Of a DNA stretch of 64,000 bases, positions 50,796 to 59,763 are shown piece after piece. Position numbers and translations under genes: made by a program. Each line of letters begins with the position of its first letter. Position 1 is the stretch's first letter. The notes under the pieces are model-generated. The model had not been told where the DNA came from. It did not search any database and saw only the letters and a list, made by a program, of their open reading frames with translations. The stretch comes from Odoribacter sp. UBA944. Its GTDB lineage: Bacteria > Bacteroidota > Bacteroidia > Bacteroidales > Marinifilaceae. The stretch spans positions 67,521-131,520 of the forward strand of contig DBDA01000008.1 of NCBI GenBank assembly GCA_002293375.1. The letters are read 5' to 3'.

Positions 50796-53700
50796 ATGCA
50801 TCTTCACACCATAAATGTTGTCGCCCGGTATGAGGTTAAACTGCTGAAAAGAAGCTGGCTCTTCCGGATCTTTTCCGCACTGATCCTGCTGGTGCTGGTG
50901 CTGGCACAATTGCAACAATTGACACTGTTGTTCGGTTCTTACCAGGAAATCTGGATGTCTACGGCGCTCACCTCCTTCATACCCTTTTTTACCACGTATA
51001 TTTACAGCATAGCACAGTCGATCATTGTGGTATTTTTGGCGGGAAGTTTCCTGAAGCGGGATAAAAAATTGGATACAGCGGAGGTGATCTACGTGCGCCC
51101 CATGAGCAACGCGGAGTATATTATCGGCAAGGTCTGGGGGATTACCCGGGTTTTTACCGGTTTGAATCTTTTGGCGCTGTTGCTGGCGGCTTTTGTCAAC
51201 CTTTTTCTGAGCAACTCCCCCTTCAGCCCGTTCCCGTACCTCTTTTATCTCTTCACCATTTCGATACCCTCCCTCTGGTTTGTATTGGGACTCTCTTTTG
51301 CGGCGATGACGTTGCTGAGAAACCAGGCCGTTACTTTTATTGTAGTACTCGGATGGATCGGAATGACCCTGTTCTATCTGAAAGATAAGCAGTACGGTAT
51401 CCTTGACTTTTTTGGGGTCGACATTCCTTCCATCTTTTCGGATGTCACGGGATTGGCTCACCCGCAGCTCTTTTTACTTCAACGATCGGTTTATCTGCTG
51501 GCCGGTATCGGATTTATCTGCATGACCATTACCTTGATGAAACGCTTGCCGCACCGCCCTTGGAAAACCAGAGTATTGGGCGTGCTGACCGCTGTTTTGC
51601 TGCTCTCGGCAGGCATTACGGCGCAGCGTTATTTGTCCCATTTCAGCCGGTTGAAATCCCTCCGGGCGGAGTATGCCGCCGTTTACGACCAATACGGAGA
51701 ACGTCCTCGGGCGCATGTGTCGGAGCACCGCCTGTCGGTGGAGCCCCGGGGCGGCCGCTTGGAGGGGGAGAGCCGTCTGACAGTGGAGAATCCCCATGCG
51801 GAACCCCTTTCCTCCCTGCTGTTGTACCTGAATCCCGGCCTGCAAATTGTATCTGCGGAGAGTGACGGACGGGAACTGAAGGTGATCCGGAACAAGCAGG
51901 TGGCGGAGATGGATCTCTCTCTGGCGCCCGGAGAGCGGACCGAACTCCTGATCCGCTATGCCGGCCCGGTAGACGAAAAGATCTGTTACGTGGATGTAGA
52001 GGACGAGGAGTTTTTTGCCAATCCGACAGCGGGGTATTCTTTTTTTCGCTACGGAAAGCGCTACCTCTATCTGGAAGACCGTTTTACGCTGCTCACCCCG
52101 GAGTGTTTGTGGTACCCGGTTACGGAGCCTCCCGTCTACCCGGCTGTTCCGTATAAGATCCGAAAAAATTTCTCCCGGTACGAATTAACGGTGGTGCACC
52201 CCGGACACCTGACGGCTCTTTCCCAGGGTACCGGGACAGTGACTGCCGGGAAGACCGTATTTACCAACAAAACGTTGTTACCGGGCATCAGCCTGACTTT
52301 GGCGGCTTACGAGAAAAAAGCAATTCGGGTCGACTCGACGGATTACGAACTTTGCCACTTCCCCGGCCACGACTATTTTACGCCCTATTTTTCCGAATTG
52401 CAGGATACCTTACCTGTCTTAATCCGCCAGATTCGCAATACGATAGAGGTGGCGAAAAACAGGGATTACCTGTTCGGTAAATTTGTGCTGGCGGAGGCTC
52501 CTCTGCCCTTTACCGGCTACACCCGAAACTGGAAAGGGTATACCGAACAGGTCATGCCGGAGATCCTTTTCCTGCCAGAAAAAGGGATGCTGACCGCGTC
52601 GGATTTCCGGGCCAGCGAGTGGCAGATGAAGAATTGGCGGGATGGAGGTGACCTGTTGGAGAAAGAGGAGGTACAGGCTCAGATGTTGTATCAATACGCG
52701 ATGAGCACATTTCATCAGGAGAGCGCCTGGCGTTCCTGGGACGGGGCGGTGAATCCGTTCAACGTCGCTCCCCTGTTTTACGGACATACGGAATTTGTCC
52801 GTTCGGATACATTTCCGGTATTGGATGTCGCCTTGAACATGTTGCAGAGCCTGACGGAATCCACTCAGAGGATGTGGTATTTCAATTTTTCGTTGACGGA
52901 CAGGCAGCGGGCCAACGAATATCTGAAGGAGCACAGTTTCGAAGAGGCCATGTCCGACTCCATATTGACACCCAAGGTATTTTACGAGTTACTGAAATTG
53001 AAATGCGGCGATTTGAAAAACTACATCACCGCCCGGGTGTCTCAGAAGGATTTTGATTCCTTTATGAAAGCTTGGTTCCAGGCACGTCTTTTCCGGGAGA
53101 TTCCAGCGGCGGAGTTTTTCCGCTCTTTTCGGGAGCGTTTTGGTTTGGATCTGGAAGCATATATCCATACCTGGTACACAGTTTCCGCTTCTCCCCTGAT
53201 CTTGCTGAAAAACGTGGAAGCCCATACAGTGGTGGTGGACGAGATGACCAAATACCGGATCATTTTCAAGACGTACAACCCCTCGGATGTGGACGGGATC
53301 ATCACCGTGCAGGTACAGAGCGGAGGAGGAGGTCCTGGAGGTTTTCAGTTTAATGCACCTGCTGGGGGAGGTGATGCTAGAAACTATATCATACCGGCCC
53401 GAAGCGCCCGGGAAATCAAAATGATCCGGGACGAACGCCCCAATCAGGTAACCATCAACACCAACATCTCCCAATCCCTGCCGAGCGAATTTTCCTTCCG
53501 ATTCTCGAAGGTGGACACGGAGGTACGGGATACGGTGCAGGGCATTTTCCCGGTCGACAGTGCACTTTTTGCAGAAGATCCCCGGGAGATCGTCATTGAC
53601 AACGAAAGCCCCGGCTTCCGGATTGTTGAATCCAATAAAAAACAGAAACTGAAAGAGTGGTTCCGGAAAGAGCCGGAGGATAAATACATGAACTATATCC

Positions 53701-54113
53701 CTTGGTTCGCTCCCTCGAAATGGACGGCGGTGATCAACAACTCCTTTTACGGCACACCGGTGCGTTTCGCCCATTACAAAAGCAGGGGCGTTGGGAAAAA
53801 TTCGGTGGAGTGGCATGCAGAGATCCCGGAGGGGAGTTATTACGACATTGCGGTCTGGGTGCCAAAGTTGGAAACTTTTCAATTCGGCCGGAACAACAGA
53901 AGGAGACAGAACAACGACCAGATGCAAACCTACACAATTGTGTACGGCAATGAAAAAGAGACCATTCCGGTAGATTTCCGGCAGGCGGAGCAGGGGTGGT
54001 ATTCTTTGGGGAATTTTTCCCTGCCGGCCGGGGAGGTAGTAATCACCCTGACCGATAAGGTTTCCGCCTCTTACGTTGTAGCGGATGCCGTGAAATTGAC
54101 CAAAATGAGATAG
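50796..54113 (+). CDS. ABC-2 permease fused to an M1-like pseudo-peptidase and a golvesin-like domain
   Basis: A 1105-residue fusion. Residues 1 to about 265 hold six or seven helices of an ABC-2 permease (LLVLVLAQLQQLTLLF; NLLALLLAAFVNLFL). From about 300 there is a beta-saddle like the N-domain of M1 aminopeptidases (SRLTVENPHAEPLSSLLLYL), then a region aligned with the gluzincin catalytic domain (VMPEILFLPEKGML; LDVALNMLQSL) with no HExxH zinc motif, so it is probably catalytically dead. Residues about 960-1105 resemble a golvesin C-terminal-like domain (FYGTPVRFAHYKSRG; YVVADAVKLTK). The bulk would lie in the periplasm and could contact the adaptor or cargo. Confidence 0.8.
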   Translation: MHLHTINVVARYEVKLLKRSWLFRIFSALILLVLVLAQLQQLTLLFGSYQEIWMSTALTSFIPFFTTYIYSIAQSIIVVFLAGSFLKRDKKLDTAEVIYVRPMSNAEYIIGKVWGITRVFTGLNLLALLLAAFVNLFLSNSPFSPFPYLFYLFTISIPSLWFVLGLSFAAMTLLRNQAVTFIVVLGWIGMTLFYLKDKQYGILDFFGVDIPSIFSDVTGLAHPQLFLLQRSVYLLAGIGFICMTITLMKRLPHRPWKTRVLGVLTAVLLLSAGITAQRYLSHFSRLKSLRAEYAAVYDQYGERPRAHVSEHRLSVEPRGGRLEGESRLTVENPHAEPLSSLLLYLNPGLQIVSAESDGRELKVIRNKQVAEMDLSLAPGERTELLIRYAGPVDEKICYVDVEDEEFFANPTAGYSFFRYGKRYLYLEDRFTLLTPECLWYPVTEPPVYPAVPYKIRKNFSRYELTVVHPGHLTALSQGTGTVTAGKTVFTNKTLLPGISLTLAAYEKKAIRVDSTDYELCHFPGHDYFTPYFSELQDTLPVLIRQIRNTIEVAKNRDYLFGKFVLAEAPLPFTGYTRNWKGYTEQVMPEILFLPEKGMLTASDFRASEWQMKNWRDGGDLLEKEEVQAQMLYQYAMSTFHQESAWRSWDGAVNPFNVAPLFYGHTEFVRSDTFPVLDVALNMLQSLTESTQRMWYFNFSLTDRQRANEYLKEHSFEEAMSDSILTPKVFYELLKLKCGDLKNYITARVSQKDFDSFMKAWFQARLFREIPAAEFFRSFRERFGLDLEAYIHTWYTVSASPLILLKNVEAHTVVVDEMTKYRIIFKTYNPSDVDGIITVQVQSGGGGPGGFQFNAPAGGGDARNYIIPARSAREIKMIRDERPNQVTINTNISQSLPSEFSFRFSKVDTEVRDTVQGIFPVDSALFAEDPREIVIDNESPGFRIVESNKKQKLKEWFRKEPEDKYMNYIPWFAPSKWTAVINNSFYGTPVRFAHYKSRGVGKNSVEWHAEIPEGSYYDIAVWVPKLETFQFGRNNRRRQNNDQMQTYTIVYGNEKETIPVDFRQAEQGWYSLGNFSLPAGEVVITLTDKVSASYVVADAVKLTKMR

Positions 54114-54138
54114 CATAAACCAAAAAACCAATATCCGT

Positions 54139-55608
54139 ATGCATAAGTATGTCCTTTTGTTTATTCTGCTGGCAGGCCTGTGGGTGAAGGGGCCGGCCCA
54201 GGAGGTGCTGACCTTGGAGAGAGCCCTGGAGGTCGCTTTTCAAAACAGTCCGGCATTGATTCAGAGTAAATTCAGTCTTCAGCAGAACGAACTGAACTTA
54301 AAAGCGCAGCACGCCTCGCTGAAATCCCAATTCTCCCTGGATGTAGATCCTTTTTCCTACTCCCGGAGTAATCAATACGACAACTACAACAGCGAGTGGT
54401 ATGACAACGAGGTGATGAGAGTTTCTGCTTCGCTGGGTATCCGTCAGCCGATCAAATGGACGGATGGCTCCATCTCTCTGGTGAACGACGTTTCTTGGCA
54501 GGACGCCAACAACCGCAGTTCTGGAAGGGCCAGCACCGCGTTTTCCCACGACATCTCCCTGCGCTTGGACCAGCCCATTTTTACTTACAACCGCACCAAG
54601 ATGCAGTTGCGGGAATTGGAGCTGAGCTTGGAAAATGCCCGGATCGCCTACTCCATGCAGCAGTTAAATATCGAGAAAAATGTGACAGACAACTTCTATT
54701 CGGTGTACCAGCGTTTCAAGGATCTGGGTACGGCTAAAGACGAATTCGCCAACCAGCAGCAGAACTATGAGATCATCAAAAACAAGGCAGAGGCCGGATT
54801 GGTGGCGAAAGAAGAGTTGTTCCAGGCGGAAGTGAACCTAGCTACCAGTGAATCGTCCGTGTTCTCTGCGGAAATTACCTACGAAAACGCCAAAGATAAT
54901 TTCAAATTACTGATAGGTATGGCTTTGGATCAGGATATTACGGTTTTGGCCAATACCGAAGTAAATCCGATCGAAGTGAACAGTACGGATGCCGTCAGGT
55001 ATGGATTGGAGCACCGGACGGAGATTCGGCAGCGGGAAATCACCTTGGAACGGGACCTCTTTTCGATTATACGGGCCAAATCGGAAAACGAATTCCGGGG
55101 AAATATCTCGGCCCGGGTCGGCCTGAACGCTTTGGGGGACAAAGTGCCCAATATGTACGACAATCCGACGGACAACGAACAAGTAGGGGTGTCCCTGACG
55201 ATCCCGCTGTTTGACTGGGGCGCCAAAAAAGCCCGGGTCCAATCGAGCGAATTGGCTCTGGAGTCGGATGAGGTAGACTTCGAAGAGCAGAAAAAACAGA
55301 TTGTTCTCGGCATCCGCCAGATTTGCCGGAACCTGCCTACCCTGATCAGCCAGATCAACATTGCCCGGAAAAAAGTGGAGAACGCTGAACGTACCTACGA
55401 GATCAATATGGAGAAATACCGGAACGGAGACATCACCGGGATGGACTTGCAGCAGTACCAGCGGCAGTTGACGGATGCGAAACAGGCCTATACCAATGCG
55501 CTGATCAGCTACAAATTGGAGTTGCTGAACCTGAAAGTGCAGACCCTGTGGGATTTTGAAAGCAATACGTCGTACCTGCCTTCGGAGATTTTTAACACAC
55601 TTAAATAG
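54139..55608 (+). CDS. TolC family outer membrane efflux channel
   Basis: A 489-residue outer membrane factor. Signal peptide ends near GPAQ; two TolC repeats follow, with LTLERALEVAFQNSPALIQSKF at the start of the first and GVSLTIPLFDWGAKKARVQSSEL in the second. Long helices rich in Gln, Glu and Asn (residues about 180-240, 390-450) form the periplasmic tunnel. It lies between the ABC permease and the RND adaptor, so it may serve both an ABC and an RND pump. Confidence 0.93.
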   Translation: MHKYVLLFILLAGLWVKGPAQEVLTLERALEVAFQNSPALIQSKFSLQQNELNLKAQHASLKSQFSLDVDPFSYSRSNQYDNYNSEWYDNEVMRVSASLGIRQPIKWTDGSISLVNDVSWQDANNRSSGRASTAFSHDISLRLDQPIFTYNRTKMQLRELELSLENARIAYSMQQLNIEKNVTDNFYSVYQRFKDLGTAKDEFANQQQNYEIIKNKAEAGLVAKEELFQAEVNLATSESSVFSAEITYENAKDNFKLLIGMALDQDITVLANTEVNPIEVNSTDAVRYGLEHRTEIRQREITLERDLFSIIRAKSENEFRGNISARVGLNALGDKVPNMYDNPTDNEQVGVSLTIPLFDWGAKKARVQSSELALESDEVDFEEQKKQIVLGIRQICRNLPTLISQINIARKKVENAERTYEINMEKYRNGDITGMDLQQYQRQLTDAKQAYTNALISYKLELLNLKVQTLWDFESNTSYLPSEIFNTLK

Positions 55609-55630
55609 TAAATCATCAAACAAACATACC

Positions 55631-56689
55631 ATGAATAACTTTTCTACGCTTATTGTTTTCCTGAGTTTGGGAATAGCTCTTGCCTCCTGCGGAGGAGACC
55701 GGACAGGCCAAAACAACGAAACGACTACTCCGGTTTGGTTGGAAGAGGCGCAATTGCGAACATTGCAGGAGCTTGTAACAACGACCGGGACTGCCAAAGC
55801 CGCCAATACAGTGGAATTGAAATCCGAGGTAAACGGGTTGTATGTTATGCAGCAAAATCCGAAGACGGGGAAACCGTACCGGCTGGGTGATGTGGTGGAG
55901 GCCGGTGCTGTGATCGTCCGTTTGGAAAACAGGGAATACGAGAACAACGTACAGTTGGAGAGCAAGAAATTGCAGGTGCAGGTGACCGAAAAAGAGTGGG
56001 AAGGCCAGAAAAGTATTCTGGAGAAAGGAGGTGTGACCGAGAAAGAGGTCAACAACGCGGAGAGCGCTTTTATCAACGCCAAGATCGCGCTGGAAAACGC
56101 TTACATTACATTGGCCAAAATGAATGTAACCGCTCCGTTTACGGGGGTATTGGTGAACATGCCCTATTATACGCCGAATGTAGAGGTGGCTTCAGGACAG
56201 GTACTGGCAGGCATCATGGATTACAGCAAAATGTATGTAGAAACCCAGTTCCCGGAAAATGTGATGCCCAAGGTGGCGGTTGGCCAATCGGTTTACATCA
56301 CGAACTACAACATCAAATCGGATACCCTGAAAGGGCGTATTGCCCAACTCTCTCCGGCCATTAACGAGGATACCCGGACTTTTTCCGGCTTTATCGAAAT
56401 AGAGAACCCCCGGTTAAAACTGCGTCCCGGCATGTTTGCCAAAGCGGATATTGTTGCAGTGCAGAAGGATTCCGTATTGTCGATCCCGAAAGAGATTGTT
56501 ACGACCCGGCGGGGAAGCAAGGTGGTGTTCACCGTGGATAAAGCTACTGCGGAGGAGCGGGTGATCGTGACCGGGATCAGTGATGAGAAGTACATAGAGG
56601 TGGAGAGCGGATTGGAAAAGGGAGAGAAGATAGTGGTACGGGGATACGAATGGCTGCGGAACCGGAGCCGGGTAAAAGAGATGAAATAG
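55631..56689 (+). CDS. RND efflux periplasmic adaptor (HlyD family) lipoprotein
   Basis: A 352-residue membrane fusion protein with lipobox ALAS-C20. A lipoyl/barrel-sandwich part (VELKSEVNGLYV, APFTGVLVNMPYYTPN) brackets a helical hairpin (about 95-150), followed by a beta-barrel domain (MYVETQFPENVMPKVAVGQ) and the membrane-proximal domain (LSIPKEIVTTRRGSKVVFTV). The glycine-rich start GDRTGQNNETTT is an unstructured linker from the lipid anchor. It bridges inner and outer membrane components and is 7 bases upstream of the first RND permease. Confidence 0.93.
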   Translation: MNNFSTLIVFLSLGIALASCGGDRTGQNNETTTPVWLEEAQLRTLQELVTTTGTAKAANTVELKSEVNGLYVMQQNPKTGKPYRLGDVVEAGAVIVRLENREYENNVQLESKKLQVQVTEKEWEGQKSILEKGGVTEKEVNNAESAFINAKIALENAYITLAKMNVTAPFTGVLVNMPYYTPNVEVASGQVLAGIMDYSKMYVETQFPENVMPKVAVGQSVYITNYNIKSDTLKGRIAQLSPAINEDTRTFSGFIEIENPRLKLRPGMFAKADIVAVQKDSVLSIPKEIVTTRRGSKVVFTVDKATAEERVIVTGISDEKYIEVESGLEKGEKIVVRGYEWLRNRSRVKEMK

Positions 56690-56696
56690 AAGCCGC

Positions 56697-59600
56697 ATGA
56701 ACCAGATCACAAAATTTGCAGTAAAATATCCCGTCACGGTGCTGATGATGACCTTGGCGGTATGTCTGCTGGGGATCATCTCCTATAACAAGCTGGGAAC
56801 CGATCTCTTCCCGGACCTGAAAAATCCGGCCCTGTATATTGACCTGCAGGCCGGAGAGCGTCCGCCCGAAGAGATCGAAACGCAGTTCGTGGAGGCGATC
56901 GAATCGTTGGCCGCCCGGCAGGACGGGGTGAAGAGCGTAGAGAGCAGTTGCATGGCCGGATCGGCCCTGATCACGGTAGAGTATGGCTGGGACCAGGACA
57001 TGGACGCTGCTTTTCTGGACTTGCAGCGGGGCCTTTCCTCCATTTCGCAGAATCCGGAAGTGACCTCTTTTTCGATCTCCCGCTACGATGCGAATGCGGC
57101 GCCGGTCATGACCCTGGCGCTGACCCACAGCGAGGTCAAAGACCTGAACGAACTCCGGCGGATCGCGGAAAACTACATGCGCAGCGAGCTGGTACGGTTA
57201 GATGGGGTGGCCGACATCCAGTTGAACGGACAGGAGAATGCCTACATCGAGATCAAAACGGATGCCTATATGTTGGAAGCCTATGGGCTGACGGTGGACG
57301 GGATCGCTTCCCGGATTGAAAGCCTCAACCGGAATGTCTCCGGCGGCTCCATTATAAACGAGGATATCCAATACACGGTCAAGGGGGTAAACCTGATCCG
57401 GAGTATCGAGGACATCGGGAACATCATCGTTGCGTTTAAACAACCGGCTGCTACCGATGCGGAGAGCGGTCCCGGAGATGCCAAAGCGCCGGTTTACCTG
57501 AAAGATGTCGCCTCTGTCCGCTCCGCCAACCAGGATCCGGACAACATCGCCCGGTTCGACGGAGAGCGGTGCCTGGGGATCAGCATTTACAAGGAGAACA
57601 AATACAACACGGTAAAGGTGGTGGAGAATATCCGCGGCAAGTTGGCCGATTTGCGGAAAAGCATGCCGGGGTACGAATTTCATGTCATCAGCGACCAGGG
57701 AGAATTTATTGGGGCCTCGATCGGAGAGGTCAAGGATTCTGCCGTGATGGGGATCCTGCTGGCCGTCTTTGTCCTGTACCTCTTCCTGCGGCGCATCAAC
57801 ACAACGCTGATCGTCAGCATCTCCATACCGGTATCCATTATCGCAACCTTCAACCTGATGTATTTCAACGGCTTGTCCATGAACATCATGACATTGGGCG
57901 GCTTGGCACTGGGAGCGGGAATGCTGGTGGACAACGCCATTGTGGTGGTGGAGAATATTTTCCGGAACTTGGAAAACGGACTCTCCCCGAAGGAGGCAGC
58001 TATCAAAGGGACGTCCGAAGTGTCGGGGGCGATTACCTCGTCCACGTTGACCACCATTGTGGTATTTCTTCCGATCGTTTATATCCAAGGGGCGGCCGGC
58101 GAACTGTTCAAAGAGCAGGCGTGGACGGTAACCTTCTCGCTACTCTCTTCGCTTTTTGTGGCGATCCTTTTTATTCCCATGCTGGCTTCCCGCTTTCTGG
58201 GCAATAACAAGAAGGAGAGCAAATCGGTGCAGATTCGCGGGTACGGCCGGTTCGTCGGCCGGTTGCTGGAACGCCGCCGCACGGTGATTTTGAGCGCATT
58301 GGTGCTGGTGATAGCTTCCTACTTGCTGCTGCCTTTTATCGGGGTGGAATTTATGCCTCGTGCCGAGTCGCGCGAATTTTCCGTGAAACTGAACATGCCG
58401 ACCGGTACCCGCTTGGCGAGTACCGACTATGCGGCGGTCTCCGTGGAAAAAATGCTTCAGGAACTGGGGGCGGACGATGTGGAGTGGATCTATACGCTGG
58501 TTGGCCCCTCTCACACCGATACGGAAGCGGGCGCCCGGGCCAGCGAGGAGCACCAGGCCGAGATCCGAGTAAAACTGAACAAGAAGGCCCGGATAGACGC
58601 GGATTACCTGATCGCTTCCCTGTTGCAGAATGCCGGGATACCTGAAGATGTCGAGATGACCTTTGAAAAAGAGCAATCCGCCCTGCAAAGCGCCCTCGGG
58701 ACGGAAGGGGCCCCGTTGGTGATCGAGGTGAAAGGCGACGAAATCGAGGTGTTGGACGAACTTTGTATGGAAATTAAGGAGAAGATCGCGGACATTCCGG
58801 GCCTGTACGACATCGCTACATCGATGGAACGGGGCGCCCCGGAGGTCGACATCTCCGTAGACCGGCTGAAAAGCGGGATTTACGGCGTGGATATCTCTTC
58901 CGTCGCCCAACAGGTAAGCGATAAGCTAAACGGTAAAAGCGCCGGCAGCTACGAATACAAAGGGGAACCTGTCGCCATCGAGATTCGGGTGCCGGAAATT
59001 TCATTGGACGAGTTGCAGAACATAGAGATCAATCAAGGAGATAAAAAATACCGGCTTGGCGAAATCGCCGAACTTTCCGTAACAACGGCTCCCAAAGAGA
59101 TCGCCCGGAACAACCAGAACCGGGTGGGAAGGGTAACGGCCTTGTTGCAGAAAGGGTATCCGTTGAGCCGGGTGACTCCGTTAGTAAACGAACGGATCGC
59201 CGGGGTGGATTTTCCCGCCCGCTACACAGCTAAGATCACGGGCGAAGAGGAGAAGCGGGCCGAATCGTTTAACGGTTTGGGGGTTGCCTTGCTGTTGTCG
59301 GTGTTGTTGGTCTACATGGTGATGGCCTCCCAGTTCGAGTCGCTTCGTCATCCGTTCACCATTCTGCTCACCATCCCCTTAGCCTTTGTTGGGACCATTT
59401 TGATCTTTCTGTTGACGGGGCAGACCCTCAACATGATGGCGTTTATCGGGGTCATCATGCTGGCCGGGATCGCCGTGAACAGCTCCATTATCTTAGTGGA
59501 CCGGATCAACCAACTGAAAGAGCAGGGCATGGAGTTGAAAGAGGCGATCATGCAGGCGGGGCAGCAACGGATCCGCCCGATCATCATGACGAGCCTGACG

Positions 59601-59762
59601 ACCATTCTGGCCCTGTTGCCGATGTGTTTCGGGTTCGGGGAAGGGGCTTCCCTGCGCTCTCCGATGGCCTTAGCCGTCATCGGCGGCCTGCTCTCGGCAA
59701 CCGCCCTGACGTTGGTCGTCATCCCGTGTGTATATTATATAATGGACAGGAAGCGGAAATAG
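56697..59762 (+). CDS. RND efflux permease, first copy
   Basis: A 1021-residue AcrB-type proton-driven permease with 12 helices and two large periplasmic loops. TM4 reads GGLALGAGMLVDNAIVVVEN, with one of the two relay aspartates kept (D412) and the second an asparagine (N413). TM10 reads GIAVNSSIILVD: the relay lysine of AcrB is N928, with D935 a few residues on. This D-N/N-D pattern is common in the SwrC-like branch. It stops one base before the second RND gene. Confidence 0.95.
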   Translation: MNQITKFAVKYPVTVLMMTLAVCLLGIISYNKLGTDLFPDLKNPALYIDLQAGERPPEEIETQFVEAIESLAARQDGVKSVESSCMAGSALITVEYGWDQDMDAAFLDLQRGLSSISQNPEVTSFSISRYDANAAPVMTLALTHSEVKDLNELRRIAENYMRSELVRLDGVADIQLNGQENAYIEIKTDAYMLEAYGLTVDGIASRIESLNRNVSGGSIINEDIQYTVKGVNLIRSIEDIGNIIVAFKQPAATDAESGPGDAKAPVYLKDVASVRSANQDPDNIARFDGERCLGISIYKENKYNTVKVVENIRGKLADLRKSMPGYEFHVISDQGEFIGASIGEVKDSAVMGILLAVFVLYLFLRRINTTLIVSISIPVSIIATFNLMYFNGLSMNIMTLGGLALGAGMLVDNAIVVVENIFRNLENGLSPKEAAIKGTSEVSGAITSSTLTTIVVFLPIVYIQGAAGELFKEQAWTVTFSLLSSLFVAILFIPMLASRFLGNNKKESKSVQIRGYGRFVGRLLERRRTVILSALVLVIASYLLLPFIGVEFMPRAESREFSVKLNMPTGTRLASTDYAAVSVEKMLQELGADDVEWIYTLVGPSHTDTEAGARASEEHQAEIRVKLNKKARIDADYLIASLLQNAGIPEDVEMTFEKEQSALQSALGTEGAPLVIEVKGDEIEVLDELCMEIKEKIADIPGLYDIATSMERGAPEVDISVDRLKSGIYGVDISSVAQQVSDKLNGKSAGSYEYKGEPVAIEIRVPEISLDELQNIEINQGDKKYRLGEIAELSVTTAPKEIARNNQNRVGRVTALLQKGYPLSRVTPLVNERIAGVDFPARYTAKITGEEEKRAESFNGLGVALLLSVLLVYMVMASQFESLRHPFTILLTIPLAFVGTILIFLLTGQTLNMMAFIGVIMLAGIAVNSSIILVDRINQLKEQGMELKEAIMQAGQQRIRPIIMTSLTTILALLPMCFGFGEGASLRSPMALAVIGGLLSATALTLVVIPCVYYIMDRKRK

Positions 59763-59763
59763 T

